Origin: Rhytidiadelphus loreus
Lineage: Eukaryota > Streptophyta > Bryopsida > Hypnales > Hylocomiaceae
Length of the DNA stretch: 64,000 nucleotides
NCBI GenBank assembly: GCA_947034895.1
Contig: OX344761.1
Span: forward strand, 78,801,839 to 78,865,838
Direction: 5' to 3'
A model generated the notes under the pieces. That model had not been told where the DNA came from. It searched no databases and saw only the letters and a program-made list of their open reading frames with translations. This document shows, one piece after another, positions 25,322 through 38,875 of the stretch (positions within the stretch are counted from its first letter, which is position 1; every line of letters begins with the position of its first letter). Both the position numbers and the translations under genes were made by a program.

Positions 25322-26248
25322 TTAACCCCTAAAGGACCAAGGTTTTTTTTTTGCCATAAAACACTCAAAATTGCCATATCTATAGCAAGGAGTAAAAAAA
25401 AATTTAATTTTTTTTTCCCCATATCTAACCATAGGATATTACACCTAACTAGTATGAGAGTGTGTGGAAAAAATTTCAGAATTTTTGACTGCTCAGACTA
25501 CAAGATATCTGTATTTAAAGTGGAAAAAACAAGTTTTTCAGCACATTGCGTGACTAGATTTTTTGACTTTGAACATTTTGAACTTAAAATTTTTGCACTA
25601 CAGAGTTTTGAGCCTTAAATTTTTATAGTGGAGAAATGAGTTGAGAGTCTAGGTAAATAAAAAAATAAAAAAATAATCATTCTTAAAAAAATTGTTAAGT
25701 AGAAGTAGGTATGAGATAGAAGGAAAATCTAAAATATTCATATATTTTAGATGGAATTAAAATGCACTAATCCCAATGGTGAGATTGTTCTAGCAAGTAA
25801 ATCAGACCATGAAAAAAAAAATTTAATTGTCAAAATTGCATTCAGAAATGAATCCTACAAGTTATTTTTTTCAAAAAGATGTTCTAACCACCCAAAAAAC
25901 AAGAATGTCCATAACTTTCTCATAACATATCCAAATGAAATGAATCAAAGCTTTACAGATAGACAAAAAATATAATATATGAGAAAAAAATATATTAAAA
26001 AAAAAATTCAAATTTTTGTCCATTTTTTTTGGGCTGCCCGGGCTGCCCTCCGTCCCCTCGTTTGAGCTTATTTGGTCATAACTATTGTTCCCGGGCACGG
26101 ATTGTGAAAAAATGATATTCCCACAAAGCTAATCAGCTTTTCTACCTCCAAAAAAAGTTTCAAAAAATTAGAAGAAAATTTCAGCCCATAGGTACCTACC
26201 CGAAAATGCATTTGTCCCCCGAAGGGACAATGGTCCTTTAGGGGTTAA
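25322..26248. mobile_element. TTAA-bounded element, copy 5 (927 bp), best-preserved ends
   Basis: The left end TTAACCCCTAAAGGACC and the right end GGTCCTTTAGGGGTTAA form a perfect 17-bp terminal inverted repeat including TTAA. The interior has homopolymer-rich AT DNA and a GGGCTGCCCGGGCTGCC motif near the right end. There is no transposase frame. Confidence 0.85.
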
Positions 26249-27377
26249 AAGTCTTTTATTATGGTAGTACACTTGTCTAAGCAAGTGAAGAGATTAAAAT
26301 TTGGTATAATTGTCAACATGACAATCCTTTGCAAAATGGCCATACAACCAAAATAGGCAACCTCCACCTCAAAATTTGGTCACCTTAGATGTAAATATTT
26401 TTTAGAAGAAATTTGATGGACATGACAACAATATAGTGTTGCTATATGAAAGTCATGCTACATCAAAGAAGTATTTGGTTTAGAATCATAAATTTGGTCT
26501 AAAATCCTTGTTGCACGCATCAAAGTCTTTATTATCATATTTTTATTCAACTTCTTGCACCATAAAAGAATGTGATATCTATCATTTCCATGCTATAGGT
26601 CTTCCAATGGCTTTGAAACTAGGAGTATATTTTCAATGCACATTTTGTATATAGAAAAATTATTACTTAAGTGACCATTTTGAATCAAGTTTTGTAATGA
26701 ATTCTTATCAAATTAAGAACATATAAAGGACTTATAGAAACTATAATATTTACATAAGCTATGCCTTTCTTCAAAAGTTTGAAACAACAATTGTTTAGTG
26801 AAGATTTAGAGATTTTAAAACTCTCTTTCAAAATTATTTCAAGATAGCTCTTGGCTAGAAGTTGAATGTGAATTAGATCAACAATAAATAGAACATTTAT
26901 ATAGGATAAATTATCTTATACCTAGCCCCTACATTGCAAGTTGCTTTTAGATTCATTTTTTGGAAAAATCTAAATATAGATTTGAAAGCAAATCTAAACA
27001 AACCTAAAAGTGTCAAAAACATTATTTATCTAGAAAATATTTGAAAGCAATACTATTTCTTATTGCATATATACATTTTAGTGAGTGTAATGTGCCCCCC
27101 AAAGACTCCAATATTAATTGGTAAGTTTCCAAATTGCCAAGTCTTGGAAAAAAATTAAAACCCTCATCTAAATATAAAATATAGAAAGAATAGACATTTC
27201 ATAAAGTGTACTTATAATTCATAATAAATACTAGTCAAAGTGTCAATATTGTGAAATTGTTGGTTTATAATTGCAATTTGAAGAACCTCCTATAGCTTGA
27301 AAATATCCTAGAGCGAGTCTTGAAATTCATAAGAACATTCTCTAAAAGAACGGTGAGAGAACAAATAAAGAGTATGA

Positions 27378-27666
27378 CATTAGATGTTTTTTCGGGCCTT
27401 TGAGAGACCGTTTGATGGTTGTTCCCCTTCATTGTTCCTCCCGTAGAGAAGGACGGTTAGTTGTCAGAATTTTTTTTTAATAATAATAATAATAATATAT
27501 TTTTTAATTCTTCAAAATGCAGAAAGAAGTAGAAAAAATCCAGAAATGAGCTGCCAACCTCTCCATCACGTAGGACCGTTGACGTGTCATGCCAACAATC
27601 ACGTTCTCTAGGTTCTCACAACATTAAAACCTGTAGTCTCTCGGAGGCCTGAAAAAACATCTAATG
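27378..27666. mobile_element. CATTAGATG-family MITE, copy 1 (289 bp)
   Basis: The left end CATTAGATGTTTTTTCGGGC and the right end GCCTGAAAAAACATCTAATG are near-perfect inverted repeats of about 20 bp or more. The GC-richer ends stand out from the flanks. Confidence 0.8.
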
Positions 27667-29535
27667 TAATAGAAGGTGATGTATATTATCCACATATTGG
27701 CAAGGGATTCTAGAACATATGTGTTATAATATATAACTTTGCTAATTTTTTGAAGTTTGCATTTAAATAAAAGTTGTTGAGCATAATTTTTAGAAATGAT
27801 CCATTTGGTCAAACATGAAAAAAAATCTTTAAATATCTTTGCCAAATCAATTTTAAAGCAAATAATTTTGAAAATCCTTCAAAAGTATAGTTTTTATTTT
27901 GGATATAATAGGTTAAAGTGTGATAAACATGGTATAATACAAATACAATTTCTTTTATTACAAAAGAAAACTTAAATCTATGTTGATTATTTATCATTTA
28001 TTTATTTATAAGTATATTGCATATTTGTAAGAATCCATCATTCAACATTTAATACTACATCAAATAGTGAAATAAGGTTGTTTCATCTTCCAAAACTTAC
28101 TTTATAAGCCATCAAAGTCAACAAATAGTTTCATTTGTATACAAGGAGGTTCATGAGCCCCAATTACATCAATACCAAATTGAAAAGTAGTTAATTCTTG
28201 TATAGAAAAAATAGTATTTATGTAGTGTCAAATGTCAAGAAACTAGTGAGGGGCAACTTAATTAATTCCACTATTATGTTTAGGTAACTTTATGACATTA
28301 TAACAAGGCAATGGTCCTCCCTATGTTGTGAAGGTATTATGCCTCTTTAGATGTTTGGGAGAAGCTTTCAACAAATTCAAAGATTGATATTAGGGTGTGT
28401 GGAGGAGTCATACAAGACAATTTTATTCACTATAGGGGTCCCCATTTCAAGGACATAACATTATGAATTGCCTTGATTCCCTCCCCCTTAGTAGAGGTAT
28501 CATTTGCTTCTAGATACATGGGAGGAATTAAGTTGTAATGCGAAGGAAACCATAAGGTGGCTAGTTGGACAAGTTCATGTGAGCTAGTGGTCGAGCATTG
28601 GATTTGAGAAAAGTAGGTACATTGCACGGGGAGTTTGAGTGGTTACAAACTTTGACTCACTTGTAATTCAACAGTAACTTCAGAAGATCCAAGGTTGGGG
28701 GGCTTCTACTCATCAAGGGAGCAAAAGGGCCCCCCTTTGCAATGGTTAACAATGTTATGGATACAAAAGAGCCCCTTGCATCATTGGTAAACAATGTTAT
28801 GTTGACTTGTACATTCAACAATGTCCATCACCATCTTCCTAGAAATTTCTAAGTGAATGAGTACTAATGACTTTGAAGTGACCAAAGCTACCAATGGCAC
28901 TCATAGCCCTCTCGTAGTTAAGTTAATATAAGGGGTTAGTGAGGGTGGTGGCGTGACTTTCAATGATAAAATTTGAATAACTCTCTCAGGCCTGAACTCT
29001 TTGGAGATTTTTTAACAGGCTGCCGCAGGCTCCTTTGAATTATTGCTGCAATGGGGACAATGGCTAACAAGCTTGCCCTAGTTGTCAATAATGCCATGGT
29101 CCAGCCCCAAGTCAGTAGGCCATGTGGTATTGCAACAAAAGGTCTCTGTAAGTACCCAGCTAGTGCCCCAGCTAGTACCCATGTTTAAGCCAGTTAATTA
29201 CTTATCTCTGAACGAATTTCTCCAACAACCCAACAGTATGTATGCGTACTTGCACCCAAGGTAAACATGCCTAGCACCAAGCAGATTGGCTATCTAGGTA
29301 ACCTTGGAGAAGTTATTTGTTGACTTGCGTACTTTTCAGAGATTGAGAAGTTTTAGAGAAGTCATTTTCAAAAAGAATCAAGACATTCCAACAAGAAATT
29401 AATTTTCTATGATTTTTCAAAGTTGGTTGAGACTTTATTGATAAAGTAGGGATAGATGTGTGTTAATCACACTCTCACATGTCCCCTCCCCAAGTGCATT
29501 GTCATGATGCTAAAGGGTTGGGTAATGGATGAATC

Positions 29536-29841
29536 TAAGGTAGGATGCTCTAAAAGCGACCCTTTAAGAGCTGATTGCATTTTGGAGGATGCTAACATTC
29601 ATGAAACAAATTTCAGTAAATTTTCATAAGAAGAAAAATGGAATTGGCATCCAACCCAAGTCGTTTCATATTTTTTGGATCTCTGTGGAATTAGTTATGA
29701 ATTTTTGAAGTTTGAAATGCAGTGGTTCTAAAAGCGACCCCCTTGTGAAATGTACGTCTTTGGTACATCGAAGAAAGCAGAATGTACCTCTGCAGCCAGA
29801 TCGCTTTTAGAGACGGGTCTGTTTTAGAGCCACCTACCTTA
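29536..29841. mobile_element. TAAGGTAG-family MITE, copy 2 (306 bp)
   Basis: The left end TAAGGTAGGATGCTCTAAAA and the right end TTTTAGAGCCACCTACCTTA are inverted repeats with two mismatches in 20 bp. Confidence 0.75.
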
Positions 29842-29908
29842 GTAGGCATAGGAATGGGGTGATGAATGGAATTGGGTTGTTCTACCTTAATTTTGTTGTG
29901 AAGATATA

Positions 29909-30235
29909 CATTAGAAGAGATTTTTGGGTTTTGAGGGCCATTTCAGGGCCGTTCCCGGCGTTGTTCCCCCGACAGTGAAAGAACGCCGTCATCAAATTTT
30001 ATTTATTTTTAAATATAAATAAAAATAAAAATGTTTAAGTCCTTAAAATGAGAAACAAAGTTTAATTTTTAAATTTTAAATTTTTTTAAATTTTTTTAAA
30101 TTTTTCCGAAAAAACTGACCTGGCAGTCTCTTGGCCATGTCAACACAGGTGGGGAACAACGGGTTTCAGCGGTTCTGAGGGGGGGGTCGAGTTGGGAACT
30201 CGCAGCCCTCCCCGAGAGCCAAAACACATGTAATG
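29909..30235. mobile_element. CATTAGATG-family MITE, copy 2 (about 327 bp)
   Basis: The ends CATTAGAAGAGATTTTTGGG and AAAACACATGTAATG are degraded versions of the family ends. The interior shares GGCCGTTCCC, GAACGCCGT-like and TGGCAGTC blocks with the copy at 36.5 kb. Confidence 0.65.
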
Positions 30236-30269
30236 ATGTTGAAAATGTGCCCTCCCCCCAATGTTTCCG

Positions 30270-30597
30270 TAAGGTAGGATGCTCTTAAAGCAAATTTGCT
30301 TTAAAAGTGACCACTAATGTATACTTGGGTACATTTTGCGTTTGTCAATGTACCAATAGTGTAAATTTCATGAAGAGGTTGCTTTTCAAAACCATTGTAT
30401 TCCAAATTAAAAAAATCGTAACTAATTCCATGAAATTTGAATCAAGGTCCAAGAAACTATAAAAAGGTTGTCTTGGGTTAGATGCCAATTCTATTTTTCT
30501 TCCAACAAAAATTTACTAAAAATTGTTTTGAGGAGTTTAGCTTTCCCTCAAATACAATCAAGTCTTAAAGGATCACTTTAAAGAGAATACTACCTTA
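30270..30597. mobile_element. TAAGGTAG-family MITE, copy 3 (328 bp)
   Basis: The left end TAAGGTAGGATGCTCTTAAA faces the right end ATACTACCTTA. The interior shares AATGTACCAATAGTGTA with the copy at 42.1 kb, confirming the family. Confidence 0.65.
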
Positions 30598-31330
30598 TAC
30601 ATATACGAGATCAAAGATTGATGCAATGCGACAACACCAAAAAGGTTGGGTTTCCTCAAGTGCAAGGTTGCAAAGTTTCATTGAGAAAGATGGATGTCAT
30701 TAGGGTTTAGCATAAACATTGATGAATGAAAATGTGGGGGGAATAATAATGATGGATAAAATTGTGACACAATTTTTCATCTTGTAGAAGAGATATATAA
30801 TAGTAAATCTACAAGATATTCCTATTGTTACTTCCTTATGTCAATAATACTCAAAGTTAACACTTGAAGGATCAAATAATGATTTTTTTGGCAATATAGT
30901 GATTTTAGGCAGTTCACTACAAACAAAAAAATTCACTGTATTTTTTGAATTTTGTTTGGATGTGAAGATGAGGAGTATTTTGCCGTTCCACCAAAAAACA
31001 CTCTCGCCCCAAGTTCAAACTAGGGTACTTCTATGACATTTTTTGGACTCATAAATTTGTTACAATGTATAAAGAGGTGGTGGTGAGGCATTTGTTCTGT
31101 GCCTTCCTTTGGTCTAACAAGGTTGTTAGTCTGCCACATTTGAAAACAAAAGAATTCGAACCTCCAAAGAATCAATCCAGCTACAAATTTGCCATTTGAC
31201 AAAATACCATCCAAGAAAATGATAGATGTCAAAATGTTGCAAATGTTTCATTGACATTCGTAAGAATGGAGGGTAAAGAGGTCATTTTTATAATAAAATC
31301 CATTGACCATCATGATCCTCAAAGGGGATG

Positions 31331-31790
31331 GGATAATTTGAAGATGAGAGTTTGATTGCTCATTGTCAAAACGTAGGAATTGTGTTCAAAATAAAATTTC
31401 AGACCTCATTTTGGCATAGTAGAATAACTTCTTTCAAGAAACTTTGAACTAAAAAAAGTTGAAAAATCAAGCTAATTTTCATCTCCAAAAATCCGATTGT
31501 AATTTTGAACTTCCAAAAACTATTTATGGACAAAATTTAGAGAGGAGGATGTTTGAAATGTCAAAGAAAATGTCCCATCCAACCCCTCTCTAAAATTTAT
31601 CCATAACTTTTGATTGGAGACTCAAAATCTCAAACAACTTTTTGGAGATGAAATTTAGCTTGATTTCTTAACTTTTTGTGGGTCAAAGTTTCTTGGAAAA
31701 AGGTTACTCTACTATGCCAAAGTGAGGCCTGAAATTCTTGGAACACAATTCCTACTTTTCACTTAACTTGGAGTGGTTGAGCTCCAAGTA
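31331..31790. mobile_element. long fold-back element, copy 1
   Basis: The two halves are inverted copies of each other around about 31560. For example, CAAGCTAATTTTCATCTCCA in the left half answers GGAGATGAAATTTAGCTTGA in the right half, and GACCTCATTTTGGCATAGTA answers TACTATGCCAAAGTGAGGCC. There is almost no single-stranded loop. Confidence 0.75.
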
Positions 31791-34700
31791 ATTCTAATTC
31801 ACAAATCCCACATGAGGTTGTTTTACCTCGTACTATCCTACTTGTATAAAGATCTTCTCTACTCATCTTTGTATGCATCCAAGAAGTGTGTTGCAAGCTC
31901 TTAGAGATGGCTATCAAATATTTTGATTACCTTGAAATTTAGTGTTGAGTATCCTAAAATTATAGTTTATGGATGAGGAAACATCTTCAAAATTACATAG
32001 AATGTGATTTAGTGTCTGATTCAAGATGAATCGGGCTTCACTAATCCTAACCCAACTTCTGTCCATACTATGCATAATATACCCAATTGCCCTTTCCTTC
32101 AGTTTGGACATAGATTGATCAAGCTTGGCAAAGTTTTATATTTTGGGTGATTTTTTTTTCTCCTCTAGGTCTAGGTGAAATCTAAAACTCTACCATTCAC
32201 ATTTTGAAGAAATTATTGTATGTGCAAGTTATAAATTGTTGAAAAAAAAGCATTGTATGAGATTTTTCTTGAAGCTAGTTCCCTGTTGAAATTTTTCGTT
32301 ACATGTTCCCCAATTTGAAATGTTATGACATTTTTCAAACATGTGGCCAACTTTGTTACAAAAAGAGGGGGAAAAAAGACGGAAAAAAATTTCAAGCAAA
32401 AAAGTGAAATTAACTTGTGCAAAAATCTCCCCAAATCAGAGCTGCCCAAAATTTGGGTGCCCCTAAGAAGCATTATTATACACTTCAAATGCTATTATCT
32501 CCCAATCTATGAAGTCAAATCCTTTCATTTTTTACTACAACGTAATGAAGTAGCCTACCACTTCATTTGTCATTTTTTAGAGGCATTTACCATCAAAATA
32601 GCCCATTTTAAGTGTTTTTTGGTGAAACATATTCAAAAAGCTTTAGGAGTTAATTCAATTTGTGCAAGACTATCAGTTTCATATCACATTTTTCTACTAG
32701 AATAAATTGATTTTTATGATTTTTAATGACATCCAAGGCAAAAAAGAAGAGATTGCTTTGTTCTCCCTACTAAATACTACTATTAAATAAAAACAAACTA
32801 ATTTCTAGTAGAAAAGTGCAATATAAAACAATTAGTGTCTTGTCTTGTATTAATTGAATTAATTTGAATACTATCTTGTAACCCAAGACACAATCATTCT
32901 TAATTCATTTCTCTTTTTCTATTAATATAGTTGCAACAAACAATTTGACTCAATTTTGAGTAATTAAAATAAATAAACTGGGAGCTATAATACAAGTTAC
33001 TATAATTTACAACAAATTTGTAATTGAGATCTAGATATATTTTTTTCATTTCCCCCTCAAAGTTCCTCTATATCAGTAACAAGGCCCACATAATTATCAA
33101 ATTTTGACAATATTTAAGCCAAAACAAGAGCATCCAAGATACTTTTAGCACCATACTTTTAGCACCACTTTCTATGCAAATAATGTTTCAACTTATAACA
33201 TCTATTATATTAAATACACAATGTCACGACCCATATCACAAAATCCATCATATTTTCACCTTCGATAAATATCATCCAAATATTTCATCCGACATTCACA
33301 ATAAAAATCTATTATGCAATGAGCATTCCTATGATTTGTCATGCACACGTCTCCATTGTCTCTTGCAAATAAAAATATGCAATGGGAGTATTGTTACAAA
33401 CTCATGTAACACTTGAATGTTTGAGTATTATTATACTATATACATATTGTATTTTGACATATTCAACAACAAAAAATGAAAATGTCAATATCTTGTCTCT
33501 CCTCGCCAAGTCACCCATGGTTGGTGTTTGTATTCTCTCCTTTTGCAATGAAATTCCGTTTCATTTGTTTCAAAAAAAGTAAATGTCAATATCTTATATT
33601 TGAAAGTCACTTCCCAGATAAATTAATTCATAGTAATTTGGAGTGTATCCAATGAAGAATTTCAATCATTCAATGCAAAGACCAAAGAGAGAAACTATAT
33701 TAAAAAAAAACTATCAATAAATTGCTAACAAAGATCAGGAATTAACGGTAAATAAATTTTGTATTCACATCATCGGTTCATGCACAAGTAATTTAATATT
33801 TCTGAAACAAGTGACGCAAATTATTATGCACGACAGAACAGGGATGAATATGTTATCATATTTGGATATGGCAACTGAACCCAGAATTTTTAGTATGAAG
33901 CAAAACATTACATTAATTTCATTTGTTTCAAAAAAAACAAAAAACAACACGTTACATTAAGTTATTCATTATTCAGTTTGGGTACATGTCAGATTGCTCA
34001 AGATCAACTCATCTGAGCGCTGACAAAAATCAAGGAATAAAGTAATATAGCGTGGACAAAATTACTATAGGAACTTCGCAAGTTGGTCAAAGGGGATGCA
34101 CTTACACCCCCCCGCAAAAAAAATTGTACACCAAGGAGTACACTTCAGAAAATCAACAACTGGGGAGCAATCTTTGTGGTATTGTACAGTACAACTCATG
34201 CATTTTATGTGTTGCAAAGGATATCAATATTTATACGGCAGACCACTCTATTAGGAATTTAGGACCGCACCAAGCTACATTATTTACAAATTAGTTTACC
34301 CTTTCTACATCTTTGGTTTGTCCTTATTAATCCATGCTAATGGGGTGTCTTTGGTGAATAGTGTAGCGGAGGAAGAGAAATATAGTATGGTGGTTTTTGT
34401 TTATAAGATGTTAATTCCTTAACCCTATAATGACACGGTGGTGTGAAAGTGTTTGATGGATGATTTTCTAGAAGTGAAGAATGCACCTATATATTGGGCC
34501 ATAAATTAAATCATTTTTTAGGGACTACCTTGGTCATAGTCCAATATCCTTCCAGGGTTGAAGGATTGTAGGGAACCATATATATAGTACCATAGTTGGC
34601 CCAAAGTTAGAATATGGATTATGTACTAAAACATGGGAAGACATACACCACTAAATTGAAAATTCAACAAATAATATATTTCATTTGGATGTTATATTAG

Positions 34701-35048
34701 CAGGCCTTGTCATACTGAAATACAACACTATATAAATAGAATACATGGTCACTTTGTAACTTCTCAAATATATAGGAAGTGCAATAGTGATCCAAATTGG
34801 GAATGCAATGTGTCATTGGACTTAGTTCAACACGAATATAACTTCTTGTCACTATTATATACTTCAATTCTTGCACCTTCTATATCGAGTGTCCAAATAA
34901 ACACTCCATGTTGAGACCCAAATTGGAAGTTTCAAACCTTCAATTATTAAGAATATGCAAGATATCCATCCTCTAGCAATTTCTTGTGAAATTACTTGAC
35001 TTATTTAAACACTAAATGACTACGGGATATTTTAGGGGGGGGGGGGGA

Positions 35049-36107
35049 TTAACCCCAAAAGTCTTGAGGCCTTTTTTGTCAAAAATTGCTCCAAATTGCC
35101 CCTTTCTAACACCAAGCACACATTTTTTTTCCTCTTCATATCTAACCATAGGATTTTACAATAGACTAGTATGAAAATGTCAAAAGAAATTTGAGAAACT
35201 CCAACCTCATAGATTGCAAGATGTTTGGGTTTAAATTGAAGAAAACATAGTATTTTGTTAAAGTTGCAAACTAAATTATAAGACTTTAAATCTTTTCAAA
35301 TTGTTTTTTTTGCATTTCAAATTTCAAATTTAAATTTTTGATCATGCATGATTGAGTTGGAAGTCTAGGATAAAATATTAAAAAAAAATAACTAATATTT
35401 ATTCTTTAAAAAATGTTGAGTAAAATTAGATACAAGATGTGTATAGAGGAAAGAACTAATCCTTTGATAGCTCTCACATGGAATTGAAACACACTAATCC
35501 CAATGGTGAGATTCACTATCTTGGTAGTAACATGATGCACATAGACTAAAGAATTGACTTGATCATGAGAAGACCCACATCATGAATTTGACTTCTATTG
35601 GGACTTTTCATAGTCATTTTCCTAGTCTATGTGCACCATGTTTCTATTGGTGGTTGTTCTAGTAAGAAAACTAGCCCCTATGGAACTTCTTTATTTTGAA
35701 AAAATGTGAAATTGAGCTTAAAAGTGAAATCCAACCAATTATTTTTTCAAGACAGGTTTCAAGAAGATAATTTGGTTGCTTATAAAATAAGATGTGTAAT
35801 TTTCTCATCACTTATCCCAATGCAACAAAATAAATCTTTCTATATAGACAAAAATAGTATCTATTAAAAAATGATTTCAATTTCATTATTTTTGCTACCC
35901 TTTTTTGACTATCATTGTTTGAGCTTTGCATCACATAACTTTGACTCCTAGACACCAATTTAAATAAAAATTATATTCCTAAAAAACTTATTTGTATGTA
36001 TATCTTTGAAAAGGTTTCAAAAAAATCATGCTAGAAATTGAAATCTCATGAGCCTGCCCAAATTGTCAAGTGATCCCCAAGGAGACACTTTGAACTTTAG
36101 GGGTTAG
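35049..36107. mobile_element. TTAA-bounded element, copy 6 (about 1,059 bp)
   Basis: The left end TTAACCCCAAAAGTCTTGAGG faces the right end ACTTTAGGGGTTAG, in which the last base of TTAA is changed. Shared interior blocks with the 25.3-kb copy include CACTAATCCCAATGGTGAGA. A run of 13 G directly precedes the left end. Confidence 0.65.
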
Positions 36108-36487
36108 TCACTTTTGGGTAGACGATTGTGGTATTAACTTTTTGATCTTATGGTTGGATTTTTGTGCATAAATGCATAGGACAAGATTGTCTTGAATGTA
36201 TAACAAATTTCATAGAATTTGGATTAGTAATTACAAAGTTATGTCCAATTTAGTCTCTTTTTTCAACAAGGGCAAATCAAAAACAAGAAAACTTCATTTG
36301 TCTATATATAATTTTTTTTTTTTTTTCATTATTATTTTTTCATAGATTTTCAACTAAATTATAAAGTAAGTTAACTTAGAGAAGTTGTAAGATCTATACC
36401 ATTTTCTAGGAATTGTTTTGAAAGATGAACTATGCTTGTACAAAGTGGTGTAAAAATCCTTTTCTTCAAAGTTTCAAAGTAAATATC

Positions 36488-36775
36488 CATTAGATGGGAT
36501 TCGGGGGGGTTGGAGGGCCGTTTCAGGCCCGTTCCCAGCTCCGTTCCCCCGGCCCCCATTGAACGTTGGTGTCAATTTTTTTTTTTTCAAAAAAAATAAA
36601 AAATAAAAAATTTAAAGTTCTTAAAATGAGAAACAAAGTTAAATTTTTTTTTAAAAGGACGTGGCAGTCGTTCTACCAGGTCAGCAGTGCCTGGGAACGG
36701 CCTATTTCGGCAGTTTCGGCCAAATTCGGGGCTGGGAACTCATAGCCTTCCCTGGTAGGGAAAACCCATCTAATG
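36488..36775. mobile_element. CATTAGATG-family MITE, copy 3 (288 bp)
   Basis: The left end CATTAGATGGGATTCGGGGG and the right end CCTGGTAGGGAAAACCCATCTAATG pair imperfectly. The interior matches the 29.9-kb copy (GGGCCGTTTCAGGCCCGTTC and TGGCAGTCGTT). Confidence 0.75.
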
Positions 36776-37740
36776 CTTACTATCATTGATATTCTTTGTT
36801 TTGAAATTTAAACAAAATATACTTCACGAGCTAGCTATAAGGTGTTATAGTTGAATTAAAAAACTGAATCAAAACTAGATTGATACCAAAATCACATTTC
36901 AGCTCATAATTCTATAATGGCTTAGTCAAATTGGCACAAATTTGTGTGCTAGAGATCTAGTTACATAACTCAAGTGACTCTAAAAACAATTTTAAAGGAT
37001 TTTTTTACTTTACAATGACATGTCTAAAAAATTTGTATCATGGGAAGTGCATCCTAATTCTAACTATTACTACTAGAAAATTTGATTTTTTTGTTGGTTT
37101 GGTTCACTTTTTTTTGTTGATTTCTGTCCAAATCAACAAATTATTGTCCAAATCAATAGAAAAATCAACTTTCCTAGTACTATACAATTAGTTGTTCTAC
37201 CTTGGTAAACCTTACATAAAACTTTTCCTTGTCCTATATCAAAACAAATACTTTCCTAAAAGTTAGACCCTAAGCTTAGAAGGCTCATGGTTCATTCCTA
37301 CTTGGTCTTAGCAAGGTTCTTAGGATGCGATATTAGGTGTAGGATTTACAATGCATTCTCACCTACGTTCTTTGGTATCTATTGGACCTATATGGCATGT
37401 GATGTGGTATGGAGATAGAAGTGGTATTACGGTCATTGCTTTTTAGGAAACCAGGTTGTTAGAAGGTGTTTATTAATTTTAGGATATGAAGATTTGAGAG
37501 AATTGCAGGTGTTCTTATGAACTTGAGCTCCATGTGGACCATTACGTAAGAGCAGTAGCTACAAAAGTAGAAATTAGGAGGACCCAATCTTGTAAAATCC
37601 CAAAAATTGAAATTATTTAGCAACCACCTTATACAAATTTGATGGTCACTTTTGTGGTGAATGAATATGGGTGCACAAACAATCTCTTTATACAAATGAG
37701 GAGGTAAAACAATCCATATGGAATATATATTTAGGATTAG

Positions 37741-38222
37741 TAGAAGCTCAATTGCTCATATTTAGTTAAGTCAAAAGCATGAATTGTATTCAATGTAGAC
37801 TGTCAGACCTCATTTTTGCATAGTAGAATAAAAAAAATTCAAAAAAATTTGTAAGTAGTTTTGAAAATTTCAAAAAAAGTTGTTAAATCAAGTTAAATTT
37901 CATCTCCAAAAATCCTTTTGAGTTTCTAGTCTCCAATCGAAAGTTATGGAGAAAATTCAGAGAGGGGTTGAAAGGGACATTTTCTTTGACATTTTCAAAC
38001 ATCCTCACTAGATTTTGTCCATAAATTTTTTTAGGAGGCTCAAAATCACAAAAAAATAATTAGAAATTAAATTTAGCTTGATTTACCAACTTTTTGTAGT
38101 TCAAAGTTTCTTGAAATTTTTTATTCTATTATGTCCAAATGAGGTCTAAAGTTCTACATCGAACACAATTCCTGCGTTTTGATAATGAGTGGTCTAGCTC
38201 TCATCTTTAAATTATCCCATAA
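37741..38222. mobile_element. long fold-back element, copy 2
   Basis: This is the same family as the fold-back at 31.3 kb. The shared CATCTCCAAAAATCC block and the CAGACCTCATTT arm recur, and the two halves are again inverted around about 37975. Arms have diverged from each other more than in copy 1. Confidence 0.7.
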
Positions 38223-38504
38223 CTTTTGAAGATTCATATATGATGGACAATGAATTTCATTATAAAACGACCTCACCACCGATTATTTAGTGGACATGTG
38301 TTGACATCAAGTTGCATTGATGGTCCCTTTATAATTAATTTTTCTTGGATTTAGCAAGGTTTCTTCTTAACTTTCAAAATCATTCAAACCTTGATATTTT
38401 GATTATTTTTCGCCAAGGGTGACCTCCGGTTGCAGGGGACATGTGGTGATTGTGGTCCCTCACGAAAGTTGAAGAAAGTACCAGCCATGTGAGAACTGCA
38501 CATA

Positions 38505-38717
38505 ACTTAGTTCATATTCTGGATGATGAACAAAGGGCTTCGAGGCGCTGTTCTGTTCAACTAACTTTTCATTCATCCAATGTAACACTTTAATCTTGAA
38601 AAGACAACCTTCCTTAATGATCGATTTCATGAAATTGCGGTAAATGACGTTTTTGTAGAAAGATATAAGTAAAAATGTGCCAAAATTAGAAAAAGGATTG
38701 AGGTGTTAAGGGGTTAA
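38505..38717. mobile_element. TTAA-bounded MITE, copy 7 (homologue of the 14.98-kb copy)
   Basis: About 200 bp align with copy 1 at high identity (GATGAACAAAGGGCTT, CATTCATCCAATGTAACACT). The right end GTTAAGGGGTTAA is kept, while the left TTAA end is degraded. Confidence 0.75.
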
Positions 38718-38875
38718 GATTATTGTAGTTAAGAAACACTTAAAACAGTTTTGAACTTGAATTCCCGTAAAATAAAAGATTATTTCCTTTTTATGCAGAG
38801 GTTTTATCTTTTAACACATAGAGTTTGCAAACGGCAGGTGGAAATGGACCCTAATTGATTAAAGATTAACCTCGG

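Noticed and set aside
25751..25975. Short frames inside the TTAA-bounded elements
   Set aside because: They are Lys/Phe/Asn-rich translations of AT-rich DNA and are not shared between copies in frame.
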